A DNA stretch of 20,209 nucleotides from the NCBI GenBank assembly GCA_013214765.1, contig JABSQD010000005.1:1-20209 (forward strand), written 5' to 3'. Below, one piece after another: positions 1 through 8,584 of this stretch. The position numbers and the translations under genes were made by a program. Each line of letters starts with the position of its first letter. Positions within the stretch are counted from its first letter, which is position 1. This DNA comes from Mycoplasmataceae bacterium (GTDB lineage: Bacteria; Bacillota_I; Bacilli_A; Mycoplasmatales; Hepatoplasmataceae). Under the pieces are notes generated by a model. It was not told where the DNA came from, made no database searches, and saw only the letters and a list, made by a program, of their open reading frames with translations.

Positions 1-2
1 TT

Positions 3-143
3 GAAAAAAATAAAATTACTAAAAATATATTAAATTCTAAATTTATTTATATATTTTTATCTGGTACAGTAAAAAGGAAAAAAATACTTTTAAATGATAT
101 TTTAGAGCATAGATTTAATAGAAAAAATAAAAAAATAATTTAA
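3..143 (+). CDS. C-terminal fragment of an unidentified basic protein
   Basis: An open frame runs in from the left edge and stops at TAA 141-143, leaving 46 codons. The tail is rich in Lys, Asn and Ile. It has a short hydrophobic stretch (FIYIFLSG) followed by a basic segment (VKRKKILLNDILEHRF) and a Lys/Asn-rich end. I do not recognise the family, and too little is present to assign one. The gene converges on the minus-strand gene ending at 145, with one base between the two stop codons. It could be spurious low-complexity sequence, but the uninterrupted frame up to the convergent stop makes a real gene end more likely. Confidence 0.5.
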   Translation, partial: EKNKITKNILNSKFIYIFLSGTVKRKKILLNDILEHRFNRKNKKII

Positions 144-150
144 ATTATTT
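133..150. terminator. AT palindrome over two convergent stop codons
   Basis: AAATAATTT is followed directly by AAATTATTT, a perfect 18-bp palindrome containing the stop codons of both convergent genes. It could act as a weak bidirectional terminator, but it has no GC in the stem and no spacer for a loop. Chance is a fair alternative in DNA this AT-rich. Confidence 0.3.
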
Positions 151-567
151 CTTTAATTTATTATTCTTTTTTTGAATTCAATAAGAATCCTTTAATCTTC
201 TTTCAAAAACTTTTTCAATCATTTCTGTCATAGTTTCTTTACCATTAAAATGTTTTGATATAGCTAAATCAGTTATTTCATAAAATTTATGTTTTGCTAA
301 ACTATCCCAAGTCGAAACTTCTTTTTCTTTAATTATAATCTTATCTTTTTTAAGGAATCTTTTATCTGTTCAATCAAGATGTTCTACATTATGTTTAATA
401 AAATGTTTAATTCTATTTAATCAAGCTTTTCTTTCTAATTGAAGTGCTTGAACTATATAACGTTGTTGATTTATTCTATAAGATTTATATGAAAAAATAG
501 CAGCTATTATAGCCGTAATCACTGAAGCAATTGCTATTATTAATGATATTTGTATTTCTAATCCCAT
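145..567 (-). CDS. small single-span membrane protein, function unknown
   Basis: With UGA read as Trp this is a 140-aa protein. Residues 4-26 form one hydrophobic helix (LEIQISLIIAIASVITAIIA), followed by a basic, probably cytoplasmic domain rich in Lys, Arg and aromatic residues. I know no family for it. It begins with ATG 567-565 and is the last gene of the minus-strand run that starts at 6763, 13 nt after the zinc-finger gene. There is no clear Shine-Dalgarno sequence. A TATAAT box ends 7 nt before the ATG, so it may have its own nearly leaderless promoter. The short basic sequence after the membrane helix suggests an N-out or signal-anchor topology, but this is inference. Confidence 0.7.
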
Positions 568-574
568 AATTTAT

Positions 575-580
575 ATTATA
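575..580 (-). promoter_or_regulatory. -10 box just upstream of the 140-aa membrane protein gene
   Basis: TATAAT reads on the minus strand at 580-575 and leaves 7 nt before the ATG at 567. Transcription would start at or next to the start codon. Only a poor -35 (TTAGAA, 604-599, 18-nt spacer) can be found. Chance occurrence in AT-rich DNA is possible. Confidence 0.35.
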
Positions 581-721
581 CTATGAATTATATTCTTTTT
601 CTAAGATATACCCTTTGATAAGAGGAATTCTTATTTCTTTAGAAAAGAAGCATTTATTATGTTTAAATAAGTTAACTTTTGTTAAAAATAATTTATAACA
701 AATTGGACAAATATATTTCAT
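581..721 (-). CDS. 46-aa C2HC zinc-finger miniprotein
   Basis: This small ORF encodes 46 aa. Residues 5-24 contain Cys5-X2-Cys8-X3-Phe12-X5-Leu18-X2-His21-X2-Cys24. That is the Cys pair, hydrophobic core Phe and Leu, and His/Cys pair of a classical C2H2/C2HC finger. The remainder is a short basic/hydrophobic tail. The start is supported by GGGTGAT, 8 nt before the ATG and complementary to the 16S rRNA tail, and by its position 2 nt after the pgi stop. It is therefore probably translated from the pgi mRNA. Role unknown: it may bind nucleic acid or be a zinc-stabilised adaptor. The coding status of so short an ORF rests on the motif, the ribosome binding site and the tight spacing. Confidence 0.6.
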   Translation of the reverse strand: MKYICPICYKLFLTKVNLFKHNKCFFSKEIRIPLIKGYILEKEYNS

Positions 722-723
722 AA

Positions 724-2007
724 TTATTTATCACCCAGATTCTTAAACATATTTTTTTTATATAATTCAACTCCTGGTTGATCAAAAGGATTCACTTCTA
801 ATAAATATGAAGACATTGTTACTCCAATAAAAAAGAAGTATCATAAATATCCCATCGAAAACTCTGTTTTGTCTTTTAAGGTAATAATTATATTGGGTGT
901 TCCTGCACTTTTATAGTGTGCCTCAACAACTCCTTTAAAAGCTTTTTTATTGATATCGTGAAAAGACATTCCTGAAAGATAATTTAATCCATCTAAATTT
1001 AATTTATCATTTTGTATAATGATTTCATCATGATCTTTTTCAATTCATAATGTTGTTTCTAAAAATGTAGATTTACCTTCTTGTATAATTTGTCCAAGAG
1101 AATGTAAATCTCTTGAATATTCAACTGATAAGGGCATTAATGCTTTCCCATCCTTTCCCTCAGATTCTCCAAATAATTGTTTTCATCATTCAGACATCAT
1201 ACCTAAATCAAAATCATATGTTGTAAAAATTTCTAACACTTTATTCTGTTCAGTATATAAAATAAATCTTGTTAAAGCATATTCATAAGCTAAATTATTT
1301 TCCAATGACGAAAAATCTTTCATAGCTTTTTCTGCACCTTTAAAAATTTCAATAACATCTATATCAGCAAAAATCATCGGAAATGTTCCTACTGGAGTCA
1401 TTCCTGAAAATCTTCCACCAATTCCATTAGGAATTGAGTATGAATCATATTCTTTTTTATTAGCAAGTGATTTCAATGCTCCTTTATCGTTATCAGTAAC
1501 TACTACAATATAATCTTTTGCTTTATCAGTTCCTTCTTTTTTTTCTAATAATGATTTAAAATATCTAAAAGATAATGCTGGTTCGAGTGTCGTTCCTGAC
1601 TTAGAAATAACACAAATACCTCATTTTTTATTTTTAAGTTTTCTTTCTATTTGTTTAATGTGTGCAGAAGAAATGTTAATTCCAGAAAAAATTATTTCAT
1701 CTTGTTTTTCTATTTTCCCCTTGATAAAATCAATTGCAGATTGAGCACCTAAATATGAACCACCAATTCCAATGACTAACAATGTTTCGATCTTTTTTGA
1801 TTTCATCCAATTTACTTTTTTAATTATTCTTTCTATTTCTTGTTTATCATAATCAACTGGTCAAGTTAATCAATCCATAAATTCATTTCCTTTACCTAAT
1901 CTTTTTCTAATCATTTCATGTATTTTCGATACCTTATCAAGGTACTTTTTCTTTTGTTCTTTATTTATTGTTGATAAATTAAGATTTAACTTTAAAATTT
2001 TATCCAT
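724..2007 (-). CDS. pgi: glucose-6-phosphate isomerase
   Basis: This enzyme interconverts glucose 6-phosphate and fructose 6-phosphate in cytoplasmic glycolysis, the main energy route of most mollicutes. The product is 427 aa, close to the usual 430-450 aa of the Firmicutes-type enzyme. Visible motifs in order are [15 protein letters not shown] (sugar-phosphate site, about residue 75), [12 protein letters not shown] (phosphate-binding SIS loop), [27 protein letters not shown] with the catalytic Glu, and [12 protein letters not shown]. Several Trp residues are TGA codons, so the standard code breaks the gene into pieces. The ATG at 2007 overlaps the sufU stop by one base (TAATG), indicating translational coupling. 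AGAAAGG lies upstream. Identification is secure. Confidence 0.97.
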
Positions 2008-2417
2008 TATAAATTTATTACCTTTCTAACTATTTCAATAGATGCTAAAGCACATTTTCTTCTCGACACATGTGTTCTAACTATTTTAAATATACTTAAA
2101 TTTTTATGAATTTTATTACTTTTATTAAAAAGAAAGTCTTCGTACATTTTAATAATATTATTAGCATCATCAATAGTTTTTCCTTCTATCAAATTCAATA
2201 TAGCTTCTGTCGAAGCAAAGGATATTGCACATCCATTTCCTTGAAATCTTGCAAGATTTATTTTTTTATTTTCTATTTCAATATAAATATTAAATAAATC
2301 ATCACAAGAATCAACTTTAGTAAATTCAGAATTTTTAAATTGAATTTCTGTCAATCCTCTTTGTTTTGGACTATTAACATAAATATTCAGTTGTTCTCTT
2401 CCTGATATATTTTTCAT
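2007..2417 (-). CDS. sufU: SufU/IscU-like iron-sulfur cluster assembly protein
   Basis: This 136-aa protein has the three conserved cysteines of the IscU/SufU fold: Cys38 in VDSCDD, Cys63 in GNGCAISFAST and Cys122 in RRKCAL. Asp40 is also present, which in Gram-positive SufU completes a zinc site. SufU accepts persulfide sulfur from the desulfurase SufS, encoded at 6823-8064 on the other strand, for Fe-S cluster formation. The usual NP-x-CGD signature is altered: the Gly after the first Cys is Asp (C-D-D) and the preceding Asn-Pro is gone. The start at 2417 has no visible Shine-Dalgarno sequence. It follows the 280-aa protein gene by 23 nt and overlaps pgi by 1 nt. Function as a sulfur-relay partner is inferred from family and residues. 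Confidence 0.9.
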   Translation of the reverse strand: MKNISGREQLNIYVNSPKQRGLTEIQFKNSEFTKVDSCDDLFNIYIEIENKKINLARFQGNGCAISFASTEAILNLIEGKTIDDANNIIKMYEDFLFNKSNKIHKNLSIFKIVRTHVSRRKCALASIEIVRKVINL

Positions 2418-2440
2418 TATATTTTTAATATAATCATTTA

Positions 2441-3283
2441 TTATGATAAATGATTATCAAATCATTCTAATCAACCAAGATAAAATTCATTATAATTATC
2501 AACATCTTCATTACTTGTTGTTCAAGTTTGAATAAATGTTTGCAATCTTGAAGTTTCACCATCAAACATCATGACTGAACCTGACTGAGATTCTCATTTT
2601 TTTCCTTCAGTTGTTTCAGATGAATTTATTGATAATAAAATATCTCTTGGATTATCTTTTTCATCTTTATTATTTTTTACTCCAATCCTAAAATAATCTT
2701 CAGCATCTTCATCTGGCTTTAAATTTTCATCACCATTTGCTTTATTATCTCCATCAGCTTCTACTATATAAAGAGGTGTTTCTGTTCCGTTAGCAGCATC
2801 TTCATATTGATCATAAAATACATATTCATTATCTTTTATTTCATAAGTAAGAAGTATTTCTAATAATTCATTTTTACTTGGGATTTTAATTCCATATCAA
2901 ACTCTTTCTGAACTTGTTGTATTAATATATTCAGCCAATACGCCAATCCCAACTGAATCACCTTCAGAATCAGTTGTGTTTAACATTAAAAAATTAGCAA
3001 CATCTTCATTTTCTTCATAAAAGAAAATTCCAATATCTTCTCCCTTATCCAAAATATCATCTCTAACTTTTTCTATTGAAGTATTAAAATTCATTTTATG
3101 TGCCACATCAGAATATGAGATTGGTTTAGGTTTTAATAAAAATCACAAACCAACACCAAGACCCGTAATCAAAACAACAATTATCGAAATGATAATTACT
3201 ATTTTTCATCAGCTACGTTTAATAATTCTTTTATTTTTATTAGCCTCATCAACCTTTGTTATTTGTTTATTTTTATTTTTCAT
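2441..3283 (-). CDS. single-span extracytoplasmic protein, unknown, in the P80/P60 operon
   Basis: The product is 280 aa. It has a basic cytoplasmic N-terminus (residues 1-26), a membrane helix at about 27-50 (IVIISIIVVLITGLGVGLWF) and an acidic domain of about 230 residues outside the cell. There is no cysteine, so it is a signal-anchored protein and not a lipoprotein. The C-terminal part is Trp/Asp-rich and ends LGWLEWFDNHLS. I do not recognise a family. The ATG lies one base after the stop of the P60-like gene, implying coupled translation and possibly a third subunit of the same membrane assembly. Trp codons include TGA. Confidence 0.8.
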
Positions 3284-3284
3284 A

Positions 3285-4931
3285 TTATTTATCTTTAATT
3301 AAAATATCAGGTATAAAATTTAATAGTGAAGATTCATAACTACCTGACAATTCGATATAAAATCCTTTTTCTTTTCAAAATTCCATAGCTTTTGTTTTAA
3401 GTGAAGAATTATGATTAATCAATGCTTCAATTACATAAATTTCTCCAAATAATGATTCATCAATATCTATTGTTGAAGTAAGATCTGGAAATCATCTTTC
3501 AAAAATATACTCTATATCCTCTCCCATAGTAGCTTCAGTAAATATATCAAGATCGTTATTTGCAAATAACGAAAATGTTGAACTATCTAAAATTACTGGT
3601 TTATCTTCATCTTTTACTCCTCTGAACACATATGGAACTAATTGATTATATGCATAAATTGATGCTTCTCCTGTGTCAATCCCAAAATCAGGATTTGTAG
3701 GATCATCAATAACATCAGTTATAACTCCTCCATTATTTCCATCTTCTGAAATATATAAATTAGCTGAATCAGTAATATTTTCATTTGTGTAATTTCCATT
3801 TCTTGTTAATGGAGTATCTCCAACAGAAATTGTTTTATCAAAAAGTCAAGTATTTTTAATATCGGTTCAATCTGAACCAATGTGTTCTCCAGAACCAGTG
3901 CCAAATGTAACTCCATCAAATCCTCTAAAACCTTTTGCTGAAATTAAATCATCATATTTAGAATCGTCAACAAGAATACTGGGATATGTTCCTGAAGGTC
4001 CTCCGTGTAATCCTTCATAAATTCCATTTCAAGAATCACTATTTGACATAATTAACTTTCCATTTTTAACTTCATCTAAAGATGGATAAATTCCTGAAGA
4101 ATTTTCTAAAGTTTCTAGATCAAAAGTTGCCGAAGAAGTCATAGATGGTTTAGAATAAGCTAGTTCTTTTGTTAATTTATAATCATATGCGTTTTCTGCT
4201 GCGTTTTGTCATAAATATGAATAAACATATATATCATTTAAAACTTCAACTTGATATGAATAATCTTTTAATAAAACTTCTGCGACAGCTTCTAGCAATG
4301 GAAGTTTTATAGGATTTCCTTCATCATCGATATCAATTATTATTTCTTTATTTTTAAAAGCTGCATTATTTATAAGATCCATTCCAGTAATTTCTGCTCA
4401 ATTTAATCCAGCGTCCTCTGCTAATGATTTAATTTGTTCATTAACTAAATTAATTTGAATTGGATTTGTTGCATTTTCAGATAATGAATTCAAATAATTA
4501 AAAACACTTTTGTCCTGTGTATCACTTAAAAATTTAGTTTCGATAAATGCATCTCTAATGTTTTCACTTGTATTGTTTTTTATTTCAACTGCATATGGAG
4601 TATTTCAATCTAAACTTTCTTTTTCCAATATATAATTATAATCTATTGAAGTATCTTCTAAATTAGCCATATTTGCATAACCAAACAATGATGCTGATAA
4701 AAATTGTGATTGTAACATTTTGGCTTTTGTTTCATCAGAAGTACTTTCTTCTCCTAAATCAATTTTTGAAGATGAATATGTTTTTCCATTTATAACCAAA
4801 TTAACATAATCAGGATCTGACTTTGTTGTTATACTAATAATTACACCAATTCCCATTGCTAACCCAAAAATTAACAATGAAAATATTGAACCACCAATAA
4901 TTCATTTTTTACTATTTTTTGTTTTAGACAT
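3285..4931 (-). CDS. P60-like component of a HinT-interacting membrane complex
   Basis: The product is 548 aa. A short basic N-terminus is followed by one membrane helix (about residues 11-34) and a long Asn/Ser/Asp-rich outer domain. ATG 4931 was chosen because AGGAG lies 11 nt upstream and the ATG overlaps the preceding stop (TAATG). Just after the helix comes LVINGKTYSSSKID, which resembles the start of PrsA/SurA-type chaperone domains. The size (about 61 kDa), the pairing with a larger membrane protein and the HIT gene nearby match P60 of the Mycoplasma hominis HinT-P60-P80 complex. Unlike P60, which is a lipoprotein, this protein has no cysteine and hence no lipobox. The assignment rests on architecture and context, not on alignment, so it is tentative. 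Confidence 0.55.
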
Positions 4932-6763
4932 TAATTATTACTCCTTTTGTAAGAAGATCCAAAAATTTTTGTCAATAAATTATCGTACACTGTATATAAA
5001 TTATTATTTTCAGATGTCATTCATTGCAATACTTCAATACCTTCTTTAATTTTAAATGAAGAGTTATCATAAATTTTTCAATTATCTTCATAAAATAAAG
5101 AAATTTCATCATATTTGCTATACACTATATCTTTAGAAGGAGAAGAAATATTATATTCGAAAACTATTGAAGTATATTCCTCTTCTAATGTATTAAAATT
5201 TTCATTTATTTCTAAATTAGGCGTAATCATATCAGAAGATACATCTATATTAAATCAACCTTTATCATCAATTGAATCAGTTAAATAATCAAGAACTAAT
5301 ATATTTTCATAATTGTCAGTTAGTCATGTAGAAAATGAATTAAATAAATCATAATCAATCTTAAAATCATCTACATCATTTTCTTTATTTAATTGATTAA
5401 TTATTATTTCAGAACCTTCTATTTGTTGTCCGACTAATTGTAATCCTTTAGAACTAACATAAACAACATACTCTTTTCCATTTATTGTTACAGTTGAAGC
5501 AAAATCTCTAGGAGTTCCAATTGGAGTTAATAAATTAGAATTTATTAAACTAGTATAAAGATTATTTTCAAATTTATTAGTTAAAGTTGTATTTTGAGAT
5601 ATTCTTATTAAATCAGAAGATGTCATGCTGCCTGCATCTGTTCCAATTAATTCTATTTCTTCTTCTGAAGATGCTTCAACAACTTTAAGAAATGCATCAT
5701 TTATCATTTTTTTTATATCGATTGATGATGAAGTTGTGGTAGTACTTGCAAGAAAATTAATCACTGTTGAATTATCAATGTTTTCCCCTAAATTTATATT
5801 GTATGTTGATTGAATTCCATTATTGATTTGAGCAGCAGGCTTAAAATCTCCACCATCTAATTCTTTAAAAAAACCATGGGCTGCTTTTAAATTTTCATGA
5901 GTAACCGTTAAAGAAGTTGCTTCAAGAGGATTATCTCCCTCTAATGTAAATGGTAATCTAGAATGATTAAAAATTTTTGGTTGAAATGTTCATAAATAAA
6001 GAGCCATTAAATCTTCCGGAGAAAATGAATTCGAAATTTCAATATCATTTTTACCCGAATTTGAAATAGCCAAAATTTCATTTTGTTCATTCTCAGAAGA
6101 TTTAAACGATATATTATCCAATAGAGAATTGGTTGAAGTATATTCTTCAGTTAAAGTATTCGATGAAGAATATATTTTAAGTTGCTTACTTAAAAGTTTA
6201 TCAGCTATTTTAGAATCCTTATATTCTTGCTCTCCACCATTTTCTGATGTATGAAATCCATTTATTTGTAAAAATTTATTTCATTCATTTTTTCAATCAT
6301 TATTTCCATATTCATTTTTTAAATTTTTTATTTTTTCATCAATTTCTTTTTCTGCATTTTCAGTAATATTTTTAATATCTTTATCATATTTTATTTTAGA
6401 AATTCAACCATTATCAATCATCTTTTCATAATGGGTATTAATAGAATTATTTTTTATTCTTTCAACTTCATTTTGAGCTAATTCAATTTTATTATCAACT
6501 GGATTTTCAATAATTTCAGTATAATCACCATTATATTTTTTTCAATATCCTATTGAAGCCATTCCTGATGGAATTCCTATTCCAAGCAAAACTAATGAAA
6601 CTAAAGAAAAATATAAAATTTTTCCTCTTCAATCTTTTTGTCAAACTGTTTCAGAACTTTTCTTTTTCCCTTCATAAAATGAATTATCATTATTTTTTAA
6701 ATTAAGAAGTGAATCATTGTCTGAATCATTTTTTTTTATTTTTTTTTCATTATTCGTACTCAT
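4931..6763 (-). CDS. P80-like component of a HinT-interacting membrane complex
   Basis: The product is 610 aa (about 69 kDa). It has a hydrophilic, Lys/Asn/Asp-rich cytoplasmic N-terminus of about 48 residues, one membrane helix (about 49-71) and a large Ser/Asn-rich outer domain. Residues 135-197 are helical, with the pattern EKEIDEKIKNLKNEYG, then a short linker, then IADKLLSKQL, as in PrsA/SurA-type chaperones. There is no cysteine. It is the first gene of the minus-strand operon, with a TGGTATAAT promoter 10 nt before its ATG, and its stop overlaps the next ATG by one base. In M. hominis, P80 is a membrane protein that binds HinT together with P60. Here the HIT gene lies 1.35 kb away on the other strand. 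Family assignment is from size, topology and neighbourhood only. Confidence 0.55.
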
Positions 6764-6773
6764 AATCTAATTA

Positions 6774-6802
6774 ATTATACCAATTATTATCACAAAATAT
6801 AA
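6774..6802 (-). promoter_or_regulatory. promoter of the P80-P60-sufU-pgi operon
   Basis: On the minus strand an extended -10, TGGTATAAT (6782-6774), lies 17 nt downstream of a weak -35, TTATAT (6802-6797). The ATG at 6763 is 10 nt past the -10, so the 5' leader would be only a few bases long. This box and the sufS -10 share the 59-nt divergent intergenic region. Confidence 0.5.
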
Positions 6803-6811
6803 GGTTATAAT
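6784..6811 (+). promoter_or_regulatory. promoter of sufS
   Basis: TATAAT lies at 6806-6811 with a weak -35, TTATTA, at 6784-6789 (16-nt spacer). The ATG is 11 nt past the -10, with AGAAAG just before it. The -35 regions of the two divergent promoters overlap, so the two operons may compete for polymerase. Confidence 0.4.
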
Positions 6812-6822
6812 AATATAGAAAG

Positions 6823-8064
6823 ATGAAAAGAGAAATAAAAAACATAAGAGATGATTATAAATTATTAAGAAAAAATAAAAAATTAATTTTTTTTAATTCA
6901 TCCGCAACATCACTTAAGCCTGATATATTCATAAAAAAAATAAGTGATATATATTTTAATTGAGAAACATCTTTTTCCAAAAGTAGTTGACTTGATGAAA
7001 ATAACAATACTATTGAAGAATATAAAAACTCTCTTAACAAAGTTGCAAAACATATAAATGCTCCATTCAAAGATATTTTACCTACTTATGGTACAACTGA
7101 TTTTATGAATAAAATAGTTCGTAAAATTATTCATAATTTAAATGACGGAGATGAAATAATTTTAGGAAAATTAGAGCATGCAAGTAATATATTGCCATGA
7201 TTAAACATTGCTAAAGAATTTGGTAAAAAAATAATATTTAAATGATATAAACTAAATAATTGAAAAGTGGATTTAATACATCTAAATACTCTAATTACTA
7301 AAAATACTAAAGTTATGTCTGTAGCTCATGTATACAATACTACAGGAGTTAAAAATAATCTTTTAGAAATAAAAAATACAATTGGAAATAATATTACATT
7401 GGTAGTTGACGGCGCACAAGGAATTGGGCATGTAAAAATTGATGTAATAAAAGACAATGTTGATTATTATTTATTTGGAGCACATAAAGCATTTGGTCCT
7501 CATGCTCTTGGTTTTGCTTATATTAAGAATCTTGAAAATATAAAAGAACCATGAACATTTGGCGGAGGAAATAATTCTACTTATAATGAATACAGTGTTG
7601 AATATAAAGAAGGAAAACAAAAATTTATCGTAGGGACAAGAGATGTTCCTGGAGTCATATCTTTCGGAACTTCAATTACATATATAGAATCATTCGGAAT
7701 TAAAAACATTGAAAAATATAATAATAATTTAAAAAAATATGCTGAAAAAAAAATAGGCTCTCTAAAAAATATAAATATCATTAATAAAAATGTTGATTCA
7801 TCTAATTTATTTTTTGAAGTAAATGGTGTCGCCGGAGAAGATGTTGGCTATTATTTAGCACAAAACGAAATTATTGTAAGAACAGGAACAAACTGTGTAA
7901 AATTTAAAAATGAAAATTACAAACAATATAAGTCAATTAGGGTTTCTTTTCATATTTATAATACTAAAAAAGAAATAGATAAATTTTATGAATTAATTAA
8001 ATCCGGAGGAGATTTTTTAGAATCTTTATTTAAGAAAAATCCTAAATCAAAAATATGTAAATAA
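6823..8064 (+). CDS. sufS: cysteine desulfurase (SufS family)
   Basis: This is a PLP enzyme that removes sulfur from L-cysteine, giving alanine and an enzyme persulfide that supplies Fe-S assembly. The product is 413 aa, normal length. Visible residues: His119 in LEHASNILPW (PLP stacking), Asp196 and Gln199 in VVDGAQG (PLP ring contacts), His221-Lys222 in FGAHKAFGPHALGF (Schiff-base lysine) and Cys358 in RTGTNC (persulfide cysteine). GTRDVPG (271-277) is the conserved GTxxxxx segment. TGA codes Trp at several sites. Its partner SufU is encoded on the opposite strand 4.4 kb away, whereas the two genes are normally adjacent. HIT follows 49 nt downstream. The family is certain; group II (SufS) over IscS is inferred from the motif spacing and the SufU partner. 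Confidence 0.93.
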
Positions 8065-8101
8065 TTAAATAACTATATTTTTATTTGAAAGGTTTTTATT
8101 T

Positions 8102-8107
8102 TATAAT
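8102..8107 (+). promoter_or_regulatory. -10 box 6 nt before the HIT start codon
   Basis: TATAAT is followed by exactly 6 nt and then the ATG at 8114, the spacing expected if transcription starts at the A of the start codon. A possible TTGAAA (8085-8090) is too close to be its -35. GAAAGG (8087-8092) is about 21 nt from the ATG, too far to be a normal ribosome binding site. The mRNA may be leaderless, or the gene may be read only from the sufS promoter. Confidence 0.35.
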
Positions 8108-8113
8108 TATTAT

Positions 8114-8488
8114 ATGAGTAAAACAATATTTGAAATGATCATAAATAAAGACATACCATCATTAAAAATTTATGAAGATGATGAATATATTGCTTTTTTA
8201 GATGTGAATCCAAAACAAAAAGGGCACACATTATTAGTCCCGAAAATTAAACAGAAAAATATATTAGAAGAAAGCAAAAAGGTAAAAGAAAGTATTTTAG
8301 AAGTGGCTATAATGATTTCTAAAATTCTTAAAAAAAAATTAAATGCAACTGGGATAAAGATAATTATTAATAATGGGAAGTCATCTGGACAAATTGTGTT
8401 TCACACTCATTTCCATCTTATACCCTATTATGACAAAAAAGTTAAACCAATTAATAATGAGGAAGTTCTAAATAAAATATTAAATTAA
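8114..8488 (+). CDS. HIT-family (histidine triad) nucleotide-binding protein, HinT-like
   Basis: This 124-aa cytoplasmic protein has the signature His97-Thr-His99-Phe-His101-Leu-Ile-Pro (HxHxHxx), preceded by NNGKSSGQIVF, the usual nucleotide-binding strand. The N-terminus (IFEMIINKDIPSLKIYEDDEYIAFLD) fits the family, but the zinc-binding Cys pair of some bacterial HIT proteins is absent. HIT/HinT enzymes hydrolyse nucleoside phosphoramidates and similar adenylated or guanylated compounds; His99 would be the nucleophile. In M. hominis the homologue binds membrane proteins P60 and P80, and likely relatives of those are encoded at 3285-6763. Here the gene follows sufS on the opposite strand. 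Membership of the family is secure; the complex is inferred. Confidence 0.93.
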   Translation: MSKTIFEMIINKDIPSLKIYEDDEYIAFLDVNPKQKGHTLLVPKIKQKNILEESKKVKESILEVAIMISKILKKKLNATGIKIIINNGKSSGQIVFHTHFHLIPYYDKKVKPINNEEVLNKILN

Positions 8489-8556
8489 TATTATAATGAA
8501 TTGAAATAATTATAAAAACATAAACTTTAAATGTAAAAAATATAAATTTAAAATTA

Positions 8557-8584
8557 AAAAAATACTAAATATTCAGTATTTTTT
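8557..8584. terminator. bidirectional intrinsic terminator between convergent genes
   Basis: AAAAAATACT (8557-8566) pairs with AGTATTTTTT (8575-8584) around an 8-nt loop. This gives a hairpin with a T run on either strand. It would end both the sufS-HIT transcript and the convergent 240-aa gene, whose TAG stop (8567-8565) lies inside the stem. Confidence 0.6.

Noticed and set aside
724..2007. Pgi read as a broken gene (two short ORFs)
   Set aside because: The breaks are TGA codons at positions where Trp is expected. The same pattern occurs in rpoB, rpoC, rplA, secE and sufS, so it reflects genetic code 4 and not pseudogene decay.
6820..8488. Horizontal transfer of the sufS-HIT block
   Set aside because: Base composition, TGA-Trp usage and AGA-rich codon use match the neighbours. 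The inversion relative to the flanks needs no foreign origin.
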